Assembly: GCA_019417325.1 (NCBI GenBank)
Contig: DXVO01000020.1
Location: 132,747 to 196,746 of the forward strand
Length of the DNA: 64,000 nt
Direction of reading: 5' to 3'
Source: Parabacteroides sp.
GTDB taxonomy: Bacteria > Bacteroidota > Bacteroidia > Bacteroidales > Tannerellaceae
Below, one piece after another: positions 6,626 through 14,575 of the stretch. The translations under genes and the position numbers were made by a program. The notes beneath the pieces were generated by a model. The model did no database searches. It was not told the DNA's origin and was given only the letters and a program-made list of their open reading frames with translations. The stretch's first letter is position 1. Each line of letters starts with the position of its first letter.

Positions 6626-7795
6626 ATGTTACTGCCGAATGAATGGATAGAGAACAGTATTGAGACATACATCTACCACCACACTACAAAATCCCAGATA
6701 ATCTATTGGGTCGTTTTAGGAGCAATCACCATATCCCTGATTGCACTGCCATTTATATATGTGGATATATCCATTCAGGGAAGTGGCATCGTAAGGCCTG
6801 TTACAGAAAAAACAGAGATCAAATCGGCTGTTACGGAATATATCGATTCAGTTTTCGTACGGGAAGGAGAAAAAGTGAACCGGGGTGATATCCTGCTCCG
6901 TTTCCGCACAAACAATGCAGACAACAAAATAAATTACCAGTCAAACCGGTTGAATGATTACGAAGCCCATCTTACCGATCTGGCTTATTTGGCAAAAGGG
7001 GAAGTCCCTGCTACTTTCAGTTCACCCGTTCGCCAACAAGAATACAATTATTTTATCCGCCGGAAAAACGAGTTGGAAACAACGCTTGCCCAGGCAAAAA
7101 AAGAATACCTGAGGAATAAGACTTTATTTGAGAAAAAAGTCATTTCGGAAGAAGAATACGATAAATATTATTTCCAGTACCAAAGCCACCAAAATGAACT
7201 GGCATCACTCAAAGAGAGTCAAATCAGCACGTGGAGGACAGACCAGAATTCATACCGGAACTCATATAATGAAATGAAAACAAACCAGAAACAGGAAATA
7301 AAGAATAAAGACCTGTATATCGTACGCAGTCCGGTTAGCGGAACCGTCGATCAGTTTTCGGGTATTTATAAAGGGAGCAATATCCAGACAGGACAATCCT
7401 TAGCTGTAATCAGTCCCGATTCCACCCTCTGCTTCGAAATTTATGTAACGCCACGGGACATCGGTTTCCTGCATATCGATATGCCGGTCAATATACAGGT
7501 CGAATCGTTTAATTACAATGAATGGGGTACACTCCCCGGAAAGGTAAAAGAAATCTCATCCGACTTTCTGACAGACAGCCAGGGTAACTCTTTTTACAAA
7601 ATAAAATGCCGGATGGAAAAGAATTATCTTACCCTGAAAAGTACAGGCAAAAAGGGATACCTGAAAAAAGGGATGACCGTAAATGCGCATTTCATGATTA
7701 CCGAACGTTCCCTGTTTGACCTGCTTTACCAAAAGATGGACGACTGGGCTAATCCTACACAATATAAAACAGACCGGATAATTGCTAAAAATTAG
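6626..7795 (+). CDS. HlyD-family membrane fusion protein of the peptide exporter
   Basis: This 389-residue adaptor has a cytoplasmic N-terminus, one membrane helix (about 28-50) and then the HlyD layout. The first half of a lipoyl-like domain (GSGIVRPVTEKTEIKSAV, then DSVFVREGEKVNRGDIL) leads into a long alpha-helical hairpin (about 110-215). The second lipoyl half (YIVRSPVSGTVDQFSG) and a beta-barrel region follow. Such proteins link an inner-membrane ABC exporter to an outer-membrane channel. It sits just upstream of the C39-ABC transporter (11-bp gap to the chosen ATG) under promoter P4. No TolC-type gene accompanies it, so the outer-membrane partner must be encoded elsewhere. Confidence 0.9.
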   Translation: MLLPNEWIENSIETYIYHHTTKSQIIYWVVLGAITISLIALPFIYVDISIQGSGIVRPVTEKTEIKSAVTEYIDSVFVREGEKVNRGDILLRFRTNNADNKINYQSNRLNDYEAHLTDLAYLAKGEVPATFSSPVRQQEYNYFIRRKNELETTLAQAKKEYLRNKTLFEKKVISEEEYDKYYFQYQSHQNELASLKESQISTWRTDQNSYRNSYNEMKTNQKQEIKNKDLYIVRSPVSGTVDQFSGIYKGSNIQTGQSLAVISPDSTLCFEIYVTPRDIGFLHIDMPVNIQVESFNYNEWGTLPGKVKEISSDFLTDSQGNSFYKIKCRMEKNYLTLKSTGKKGYLKKGMTVNAHFMITERSLFDLLYQKMDDWANPTQYKTDRIIAKN

Positions 7796-7805
7796 AAATC
7801 AAAGT

Positions 7806-9971
7806 ATGAAAAAAGGAATTCGCATCAAACAGCATGATATAACAGATTGCGGTGCAGCATGTCTCGCTTCCATTTGCGCTCATTACGGACTACAATATCC
7901 TGTAGCACGTATCCGTCAATATGCTTTCACCGATCAGAAAGGGACAAACATTCTTGGCTTAATTGAAGCTGCCAACAAATTAGGATTCTCCGCCAAAGGG
8001 GTCAGGGCACAGTTCGAAGCCTTATCCGTAGTACCCAAACCGACCATTGCCCATATCATCGTAAAAGAAGTGCTCCAACATTTTGTCGTTATCTACAAAG
8101 TCACAAAGACCCACATCACCTATATGGATCCGGGAAACGGACAGATGCACAAAAAGACGAACGAAGCATTCCAAAAAGAATGGACGGGCATACTTGTCCT
8201 GATGGAACCGGAAGAGACATTCAAGCAAGGGAATATGAAGGTTAGCATGACACGCAAATTCCTGTCGTTGCTGGCTCCCCACAAAAGCGTGATGTTCCAA
8301 GCTGTTTTCGGAGCGTTGATTTATAGTATATTGGGATTATCCACATCCGTATACATTGGAAAAATTACGGATTATGTGTTAATCGATAAAAATATCAACC
8401 TGCTCAACCTGATGGGAATCATCATGCTGCTGATTTTAGTCTTACGTACGTTTATCGGTTCCATGAAAAGTATCTTAGCCCTGAAAACGGGACAGAGGAT
8501 AGATGCCGCATTAATATTAGGTTACTATAAACACCTGCTCACGTTGCCACAACAATTCTTTGATACCATGCGGGTCGGAGAAATTATCTCCAGAGTAAAC
8601 GATGCAGTCAAAATACGCAACTTTATCAATAACGTATCATTAGACCTTGTTGTAAACTGTATGATTCTTTTCTTCTCCGTTTGCCTGATGTTTGTTTATT
8701 CCTGGAAACTGGCTTTGGTTACACTGCTTTCGGCACCGTTATTCTTTGTTATTTACTGGTTGTTCAATAAACTGAACCGCAAATACCAGCGAAATATCAT
8801 GGAAAGAAGTGCCGACCTGGAAGCCCAGTTGGTGGAATCGATTAATTCTATTTCCACCATAAAACGCTTCGGCATAGAAGACTTTGCCAACCTGAAAACC
8901 GAGAGCCGCTTCGTGCATTTGCTCAAAAATACGTACCATAGTATTTATGGAGCTATTATCGCACAGGGAGGTATCCAATTCATTTCAACCGGTATTACCG
9001 TAGCCGTACTCTGGATTGGCAGTTTGCAGGTTATCGACCAGGAACTGACACCCGGCACATTAATGGTTTTCTATTCTTTAATCGGGTATGTATTATCCCC
9101 TATCGGTTCCCTAATCACTTCCAACCAGACAATTCAGGAAGCCATGATAGCAGCAGACCGCCTGTTCCAGATTATGGACCTCGAACAGGAACAGAATGAC
9201 GAACAGAAAATCACTCTTGAAACAGAAATGATAGGCGATATCACGTTCGAAAACGTTTCTTTTCGATATGGTTCCCGCAAGCAGGTGTTCGAATCATTGA
9301 ATCTGACTATAGAAAAAGGAAAAACAACTGCGATTATCGGTGAAAGTGGTTCCGGCAAAACGACGCTTATCTCTTTGCTTCAGCATATTTATCCCATTCA
9401 ATCCGGACAAATACGGATTGGAAGTTATGATATTGCACAAATCAGCAACCAAAGCCTGCGTCGCATGGTCGGTACCGTCCCACAACAGATTGAGTTATTT
9501 GCCGGAACAATTGTTGAAAATATTGCCATCGGAGATTTGCAACCGGACATGAAGCATATTATGGATTTAATCGAGCAATTAGGCTTAAAAGAATTTATCG
9601 AGCAACTACCTAAAGGGTATATGACCCATATCGGCGAACATGGTGCTTCACTTTCGGGCGGAGAACGCCAGCGGCTTGCCATAGCGCGTGCCTTATACAA
9701 AGAACCGGACATATTAATTTTCGATGAAGCAACTTCCTCTTTAGATTCCATCTCCGAAAAGTATGTAAAACAAACATTAGATGCACTCGCCGGCAAAGGA
9801 AAAACAATCCTGATCATTGCCCATCGTTTAAGCACAGTCAAAAGAGCGGACAGAATTGTCGTAATCGATAAAGGACAAGTAGTAGAAACAGGTACCCATA
9901 AAGAACTTTGCTCGATAGCAGATGGCATCTACAAACGCCTGTGGAGAGAACAAGTGGATGAGATAGATTGA
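7806..9971 (+). CDS. C39 peptidase-containing ABC exporter (PCAT) for GG-leader peptides
   Basis: This 721-residue protein has three parts. The N-terminal C39 protease (about 1-135) has an intact active site: Q9 (oxyanion), C15 in TDCGAACL, H92 in QHFVVIY and D108 in MDPGNG. A six-helix ABC membrane domain covers about 150-440. The ATPase has Walker A GESGSGKTT, signature LSGGERQRLAIARAL and Walker B ILIFDEATSSLD. PCATs cleave substrates after the double glycine and export the mature part. The chosen ATG fits family N-termini better than a TTG at 7782 that overlaps the adaptor gene. With five GG precursors 3-4 kb upstream under matching promoters, these are the likely substrates. Confidence 0.93.
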   Translation: MKKGIRIKQHDITDCGAACLASICAHYGLQYPVARIRQYAFTDQKGTNILGLIEAANKLGFSAKGVRAQFEALSVVPKPTIAHIIVKEVLQHFVVIYKVTKTHITYMDPGNGQMHKKTNEAFQKEWTGILVLMEPEETFKQGNMKVSMTRKFLSLLAPHKSVMFQAVFGALIYSILGLSTSVYIGKITDYVLIDKNINLLNLMGIIMLLILVLRTFIGSMKSILALKTGQRIDAALILGYYKHLLTLPQQFFDTMRVGEIISRVNDAVKIRNFINNVSLDLVVNCMILFFSVCLMFVYSWKLALVTLLSAPLFFVIYWLFNKLNRKYQRNIMERSADLEAQLVESINSISTIKRFGIEDFANLKTESRFVHLLKNTYHSIYGAIIAQGGIQFISTGITVAVLWIGSLQVIDQELTPGTLMVFYSLIGYVLSPIGSLITSNQTIQEAMIAADRLFQIMDLEQEQNDEQKITLETEMIGDITFENVSFRYGSRKQVFESLNLTIEKGKTTAIIGESGSGKTTLISLLQHIYPIQSGQIRIGSYDIAQISNQSLRRMVGTVPQQIELFAGTIVENIAIGDLQPDMKHIMDLIEQLGLKEFIEQLPKGYMTHIGEHGASLSGGERQRLAIARALYKEPDILIFDEATSSLDSISEKYVKQTLDALAGKGKTILIIAHRLSTVKRADRIVVIDKGQVVETGTHKELCSIADGIYKRLWREQVDEID

Positions 9972-9996
9972 TTTAAGATTAAAATCATCCCTGTAT

Positions 9997-10051
9997 TAAC
10001 ATAAAGATAACATTCCGTAATTAATCAATTAGCAAAACAATTATATCTTTG
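9997..10051 (+). promoter_or_regulatory. TAAC-array promoter P5, before the second membrane-protein paralogue
   Basis: TAAC (9997), TAAC (10008) and TAAT (10018) are followed 26 bp after the last by TATCTTTG (10044-10051). This fits the other four promoters of the cluster. Confidence 0.65.
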
Positions 10052-10081
10052 TAATATTAATAAACTTCTAAATCATCTATT

Positions 10082-10438
10082 ATGAGAAATAATGATTTAA
10101 ACAGAAAACCTGGTATTGCAAACAAAAAATTCGGTTTTGCCCAATGGTGTTTAACTTTCTTCTTAGTAATCACCTTAGTAAACGAATACAACAATCATGA
10201 TTATAGCTTAATAAGCCAGATACTTTTTCCTATATTAATGTTTTTTCTCCTATTGGGGATTAGTAAAAATAATTATACAAGATTTGTATTATCCATACTA
10301 TTCAGTCTCATGTCTTTCTGTTTTTTTGGAGAAAAAACTATTGTATCTTTTATTATTTCATTCGTTAGTGGATTAGGAACTTACCTGGGTTACTTATTTG
10401 TATCCAAAAGAGTACAAATCAAGGATTCTAATTCATAA
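10082..10438 (+). CDS. Small polytopic membrane protein, paralogue of the protein at 5093; candidate immunity protein
   Basis: This 118-residue, three-to-four-span protein shares KKFG..QW, EY..HDY.L, the FP.L.F.L.LG helix and SFCFFGEKTI with the 112-residue protein at 5093. It differs mainly in the membrane helices and has a longer polar tail. The pair bracket the HlyD and PCAT genes, and each has a TAAC-array promoter. This is the arrangement expected for two diverged immunity or accessory proteins matched to different peptides. The function is inferred from context; no characterised family was recognised. Confidence 0.75.
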   Translation: MRNNDLNRKPGIANKKFGFAQWCLTFFLVITLVNEYNNHDYSLISQILFPILMFFLLLGISKNNYTRFVLSILFSLMSFCFFGEKTIVSFIISFVSGLGTYLGYLFVSKRVQIKDSNS

Positions 10439-10456
10439 GTCAAAGCATCTATTTCC

Positions 10457-10498
10457 TATTTCGTTAGTATCTTCTCTGGTTTAGAACTGACGAAATAA
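10457..10498 (+). terminator. Hairpin after the membrane-protein gene
   Basis: Inverted repeat ATTTCGTTAGT (10458-10468) / ACTGACGAAAT (10486-10496), with one G-U pair and a 17-nt loop. There is no T-tract, so it may be a processing or attenuation hairpin rather than a strong terminator. Confidence 0.35.
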
Positions 10499-10522
10499 AA
10501 AATATAGGTATTCGAACAAAAG

Positions 10523-10864
10523 ATGACAAGTAAATACATAATAGCCACACAATTACACCTTTGTTTTTTCAAAAGTACGATACTTCTTACTTTGATTATT
10601 CAGATAGCCGGTAGCTTGTTACTGCATTTCCTGCAACAGATTGACCCGGAAACCTATCACCCTTCAAATTATATAGTATGTCTTCCCTTTGGGCTTTTCT
10701 TCGATCTGGCATATAAAGAATTGAGTTATAAAGAAGTTTATTACTTTTACTATAACCAGGGAATACGAAAAACGACACTTTGGCTCTCTTCTTTTTGCTG
10801 TTGGGAGATTCTTATTTTATCCATATTCTTAATCATCCGCTTATGTGCAAATGCCTTGAAGTAG
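10523..10864 (+). CDS. Small membrane protein, probable permease-like partner of the next ATPase
   Basis: This 113-residue protein has about three hydrophobic segments (near 17-37, 50-65 and 85-108) and is not a recognised family. Its 3' end overlaps the start of an ABC ATPase gene by 22 bp, so the two are translationally coupled. It probably serves as the membrane part of a minimal ABC system. The segment LFFDLAYKELSYKEVYYFYYNQG contacts the cytosol by hydropathy and could be a coupling region. This is inference. Confidence 0.65.
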   Translation: MTSKYIIATQLHLCFFKSTILLTLIIQIAGSLLLHFLQQIDPETYHPSNYIVCLPFGLFFDLAYKELSYKEVYYFYYNQGIRKTTLWLSSFCCWEILILSIFLIIRLCANALK

Positions 10865-11496
10865 ACAGTATTGTAAAGTCTTTTGGCAACATCGACTTAC
10901 TAACAGATATCTATCTATGTTGCAAGCCAGGAGAACGAATCGCTATATTCGGCAGGAATGGTTGCGGAAAATCCACATTGCTAAAAATCATTTTTGGAAC
11001 AATGTCTTGTGAGAGAAGTTTTATTCGTATCAATGGCAAAGTTCAAACACACAAAGCATTCCTGTCCGGTCAGATTGCTTATTTACCACAACATCATTTC
11101 CTTCCACCTGAATTACCTATAAAAGATGTGATTAAGCTATATATAAATTCCAATCCGGAAAATTTCCTAAGGGACAAACATCTAAACCACATTGAAGATT
11201 CAAAAATCAAAGATTTATCCGGAGGGGAAATACGCTATCTGGAAATAAAACTTCTCCTTTTATCATCCCATATGTATATTATGCTGGATGAACCATTCAA
11301 CGGGCTTTCTCCAATATGCTGCGAATCGGTACGCGAACTTATTTATAAAGCATCTTCCACAAAAGGAATTATTTTCACCGACCATAATTTCAGAGAAATC
11401 CATAAAATAGCCAATCGGATCTTATTATTAGACCAAGGTTACCTGAAAGAAATAAAAGATTCAACCGAACTTAAACCGTTCGGGTACAGCTTATAA
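10843..11496 (+). CDS. ABC transporter ATPase
   Basis: This 217-residue nucleotide-binding protein has Walker A FGRNGCGKSTLLK (about 37-49), a Q-loop region around IAYLPQHHFLP, signature LSGGEIRYLEIKLLLLS, Walker B MYIMLDEPFNGLSP and an H-loop TDHNF. The ATG at 10843 was chosen over an in-frame TTG at 10780, which lies in the coding sequence of the upstream membrane gene. With that gene it forms an ABC pair. Neighbouring GG-peptide genes suggest a role in self-protection or peptide handling, like the ATPase/permease pairs beside other bacteriocin loci. That is inference. Confidence 0.85.
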   Translation: MCKCLEVDSIVKSFGNIDLLTDIYLCCKPGERIAIFGRNGCGKSTLLKIIFGTMSCERSFIRINGKVQTHKAFLSGQIAYLPQHHFLPPELPIKDVIKLYINSNPENFLRDKHLNHIEDSKIKDLSGGEIRYLEIKLLLLSSHMYIMLDEPFNGLSPICCESVRELIYKASSTKGIIFTDHNFREIHKIANRILLLDQGYLKEIKDSTELKPFGYSL

Positions 11497-11509
11497 TACT
11501 GAAAAAGAT

Positions 11510-11517
11510 TATCTTTG
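11510..11517 (+). promoter_or_regulatory. Possible internal promoter box
   Basis: TATCTTTG lies 93 bp before the next gene and just after the ATPase stop. It has no TAAC array. It could give the second ABC pair independent transcription. Confidence 0.35.
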
Positions 11518-11609
11518 TCAATGAAAATTGATAACCGGTTCATCTTAGCTCTTTTGATTACCCTCAAATAGGGGAACGAGCGGGTAAAGACAAATCATAT
11601 CTATTAAAT

Positions 11610-12584
11610 ATGGAGAATCTACAAATCTATATCAAACTAAAAATACTATCTTACTACAGATTATATAATGAATTTCCTTTATTCATCCGATTTCTATTTT
11701 TAGGTATTCTACTCCTATGCGGATATATACTTGCTACATCTAATTTAGTATTATCCCTCACACATTATCTGTATTGCTTAGTAGCATTCTTAGTCGTAGG
11801 AAACTGGTTCTGCAAATTAAATGCAAAAGAAAAAATACTCATACAAATTTTAAACATACCGATCAGAGCTTTATTTTTCATCCGGTGCTTTTTAGTTAGT
11901 CTCCCTTTTATCATTTTAAATCTTACAATTGGAGTCTCTGTATTTCTTACAGGAAGTTTCTTCCTCTATTTCTTCAATCAGATTAAACATGAATGTAAAT
12001 TTACCATACCCACACCCTATTCTCTCTCCTCCTATCAATGGATTTCAAGCTGGAGAGCCGAAGGATTATGGCTTTACTTTACCGGAATTATATTCACCTT
12101 AGCCGGCTTATATAGCCGGAACGAAAATTTAATTTGCTTTTCACTGATTTGGATAACCTGCCTGCCTTGTTTCCTTGCTTATAACACATATACTGATTCA
12201 AGATATTTTCTGATAATCTATAAAAGCACATCATTCATACTTATCAGAAAAACGACTGAATTAATATACAATATACTAATCTCTTTAATAATCCCTGTGA
12301 CTCTAATTTTAATATTCAATTTTTTCAGCTTACTGATTCTCTATTGTATAATTGGGGTTACCATAAGTTCTCTATTCCTGTTATATAGTTACTACTGTTG
12401 CTATCCAAACAGATTACAAGCAATTGTTATCTTTGGTATGACTCTGATAGCATCGGGTACTATCCTTTCGGAAATACCCTTAGCAGGAATATTCTGTAGT
12501 CTATTTTTACTATGTATTTTATATTTCATAGCATACCTGAATTTAAAATCTATCGTATATGCCGAACCTACATCTACAAATTGA
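11610..12584 (+). CDS. Polytopic membrane protein, likely ABC permease
   Basis: This 324-residue, very hydrophobic protein has roughly eight to ten predicted membrane spans and no large soluble domain. Its end overlaps the following ABC ATPase gene by 26 bp, so it is best read as that ATPase's permease. No specific family was recognised. Codon use and base composition are AT-rich, like the rest of the cluster and unlike the housekeeping genes that begin at 13.6 kb, consistent with the whole cluster having moved as a unit. Confidence 0.7.
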   Translation: MENLQIYIKLKILSYYRLYNEFPLFIRFLFLGILLLCGYILATSNLVLSLTHYLYCLVAFLVVGNWFCKLNAKEKILIQILNIPIRALFFIRCFLVSLPFIILNLTIGVSVFLTGSFFLYFFNQIKHECKFTIPTPYSLSSYQWISSWRAEGLWLYFTGIIFTLAGLYSRNENLICFSLIWITCLPCFLAYNTYTDSRYFLIIYKSTSFILIRKTTELIYNILISLIIPVTLILIFNFFSLLILYCIIGVTISSLFLLYSYYCCYPNRLQAIVIFGMTLIASGTILSEIPLAGIFCSLFLLCILYFIAYLNLKSIVYAEPTSTN

Positions 12585-13260
12585 GCAACAGAAATACAAT
12601 AAGCATATTGTTCTTGAAAATATACATCAAACCTATTCTTTAGGCATGATACACGGTGTCTTGGGAGGAAATGGAGCAGGAAAGACAACTTTATTCCATT
12701 GTATGGCAAACCTGATACCATTTAATGGAAAGCGAATGATACCCGACAGCTATACATTTGGATATCTTCCGGCAGAACTTTATATGTATCCGATGATTAC
12801 AGGAGAAGAATTTCTGAATTTTTATGTAACAGCCAAGAAGATTCCTCTCAACAAAGAAGAAAAAATACGGTTAAATCAACTTTTCGACCTGCCTTTAGAC
12901 AGATATGCAACCACTTACTCAACCGGAATGCTAAAAAAGTTATACTTATTAGGTATCCTTTTACAATATAACGACCTCTTAATTTTAGATGAACCTTTCA
13001 ATGGGTTGGATTTCAAATCATCCACATTCATTACAGCATTGCTGTTAAGCCTTAAAGAACAAGGGCATACTATATTCGTAGCCTCTCATAATATAGAACA
13101 TCTTTTTTCCTACTCGGATACGCTTTCACTACTTAAAGATAAGAATATTGAGTTCTATCCTAATAAAGAAGATTTCAAACAAATTGAATATGCTATAAAA
13201 GAGGAGGCTATGTCTAAAGTCGACAAAATAAAAGACATATTACCGGCCTATCACATTTAA
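12559..13260 (+). CDS. ABC transporter ATPase, second pair
   Basis: This 233-residue nucleotide-binding protein has Walker A GGNGAGKTTLF (about 35-45), Walker B DLLILDEPFNGLD and an H-loop ASHN. The signature motif is degenerate: YSTGMLKKLYLLG stands where LSGGQ is normal, although TGM at that place is common in ABC-2-type exporters. The start ATG overlaps the permease gene, showing coupling. Together they form the second ABC pair downstream of the peptide exporter, possibly for immunity or lipid/peptide extrusion (inferred). Confidence 0.85.
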   Translation: MPNLHLQIEQQKYNKHIVLENIHQTYSLGMIHGVLGGNGAGKTTLFHCMANLIPFNGKRMIPDSYTFGYLPAELYMYPMITGEEFLNFYVTAKKIPLNKEEKIRLNQLFDLPLDRYATTYSTGMLKKLYLLGILLQYNDLLILDEPFNGLDFKSSTFITALLLSLKEQGHTIFVASHNIEHLFSYSDTLSLLKDKNIEFYPNKEDFKQIEYAIKEEAMSKVDKIKDILPAYHI

Positions 13261-13320
13261 CAGATGGAAAACAAAAAAATACCTATATTTATCTCATCAC
13301 AAACAAAAACCTAAGTTATC

Positions 13321-13560
13321 ATGAAAAAGACTGAAATGAACACATCCGAAGAAAAAGAAGAGCGGACAAAAAAGACCAAGGCAAAGGCAAAGAAAGCCGC
13401 AATACTCCTGCCCATACTGGCAATTTTCATGGTAGCATCTATTCCTTCCGGGGAGTTTCTGTCACCTTCCTATATGATAAAGAATATCATAATCGGGATG
13501 CTTCTTCTTCTCAGCATCTTCTGTCTTTGGTATAGTGCTAAGAAAGAGAAAGAATCATAG
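13321..13560 (+). CDS. Small lysine-rich membrane protein
   Basis: This 79-residue protein has a highly charged N-terminal 28 residues (EEKEERTKKTKAKAKK) followed by two hydrophobic segments (about 29-46 and 54-71) and a charged end. It is not recognised. It ends the AT-rich cluster, 60 bp after the second ABC ATPase and before an unrelated gene with its own promoter, so it is probably the last gene of the operon. A membrane accessory or immunity role is possible but unsupported by motif. Confidence 0.55.
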   Translation: MKKTEMNTSEEKEERTKKTKAKAKKAAILLPILAIFMVASIPSGEFLSPSYMIKNIIIGMLLLLSIFCLWYSAKKEKES

Positions 13561-13596
13561 CCTGCTTTTTAAATATCGACGGCATCTTTCCCGGAT

Positions 13597-13627
13597 TTTG
13601 AAAAGTCCTTCTTTTTTTCTATATTTG
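13597..13627 (+). promoter_or_regulatory. Bacteroidetes promoter for the gene at 13648
   Basis: TTTG at 13597 and TATATTTG at 13620-13627, 21 bp before the ATG. There is no TAAC array, marking the end of the peptide regulon. Confidence 0.5.
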
Positions 13628-13647
13628 ACAAAAAGGGAGGAAAGAAT

Positions 13648-14532
13648 ATGGCAAATCCAAGATTACCTCACTTATCGGAAGTGGAACAGAATCTTCTGTA
13701 TGAGAAGTTGAATGCTTATAATAAAAACCGGATCTCTTATAAAGAAGCCGGATGTTACCTAATCGTCTTACCCAGAGACGGAAACCCTTATTGTAGCCTC
13801 TGGTTTTTCACCCCTTTACTCGAACGGCGGCCTATCCTGTTTATTGAAGACATTCATCCGGACATCATTACCTCCATCCGGATTGTAACTACACAACTTT
13901 GGTATGTAAACCGTTGTGTGCTAATTACCGAATATAATGAGAAAAGAATGGCGCATAATGGGGAAGACCTGATTTCTTTTGGTAAGTATCAGGGGCATTT
14001 CCTTTATGAGGTACTGAGGATAGACCCCGGATATATCAATTGGATAGCCTTCAACTTTACGGCAAGGATACCCAAACAGGAACGTTTTGTAAAAATGGCA
14101 CAAGCCTACAATACAATCCATTCGGACCGTTTGCTTAGCAAGAGAAAGCAAGCACGCCCGGTCAGCCGCTACTTAGGGAAGAAGGGGGAGAAATTAGACA
14201 ATATCACCCTTAAAATAATTAAAGTACGGTTGGAAGATGACCCCTATAAAACCCGGTTAGTAGGGACTACCCCGCAATTTTATGTTCGCCAACGGGTTAC
14301 GGCTGTCGATTTAAGTGGAAACCTGGTTCAAATTACTTTTTCATCTACCTTGCCCAGTTCTACTTCCGGACAATTGCCGGCATTAGTACATGCTTATCAA
14401 CCAGGAGAGATTCTTTATATTGCATCCGCACGAGTTACCGGCTCTTATGAAAGTTACGGAGCACAATATACACGATTGGGCTATATAAAATTCAAGAATG
14501 ATAAAGGAAGCATAAAAAGTACGGCAACCTGA
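13648..14532 (+). CDS. Conserved hypothetical protein with exodeoxyribonuclease X C-terminal-like motif
   Basis: This soluble protein has 294 residues. Around 110-135 the stretch SFGKYQGHFLYEVLRIDPGY followed by INWI matches the small motif found at the C-terminus of exodeoxyribonuclease X-like proteins and DUF3820-type proteins. The N-terminal 100 residues and the C-terminal 120 residues, which look beta-rich (VRQRVTAVDLSGNLVQITF), match nothing I can name. No nuclease catalytic domain is visible. Function is unknown; nucleic-acid binding is possible. It stands alone under its own promoter, 43 bp before pdxB. Confidence 0.6.
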   Translation: MANPRLPHLSEVEQNLLYEKLNAYNKNRISYKEAGCYLIVLPRDGNPYCSLWFFTPLLERRPILFIEDIHPDIITSIRIVTTQLWYVNRCVLITEYNEKRMAHNGEDLISFGKYQGHFLYEVLRIDPGYINWIAFNFTARIPKQERFVKMAQAYNTIHSDRLLSKRKQARPVSRYLGKKGEKLDNITLKIIKVRLEDDPYKTRLVGTTPQFYVRQRVTAVDLSGNLVQITFSSTLPSSTSGQLPALVHAYQPGEILYIASARVTGSYESYGAQYTRLGYIKFKNDKGSIKSTAT

Positions 14533-14543
14533 TCAATATCCAC

Positions 14544-14551
14544 TATCTTTG
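14544..14551 (+). promoter_or_regulatory. -7 box before pdxB
   Basis: TATCTTTG, 24 bp before the ATG, overlapping the tail end of the intergenic gap. Confidence 0.5.
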
Positions 14552-14575
14552 TCATCCTAAAACACATGTTGCAGT

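Noticed and set aside
7782..7805. TTG start extending the C39 exporter by eight residues
   Set aside because: It overlaps the adaptor gene and adds no family-like sequence; the ATG at 7806 fits C39 N-termini.
8022..8300. Open frames antisense to the exporter, and many similar frames inside other genes
   Set aside because: They are shadows of strongly supported genes and have no domain or start-signal support.
13264..13314. 16-codon frame before the lysine-rich membrane protein
   Set aside because: Too short, no GG motif, no promoter of its own.
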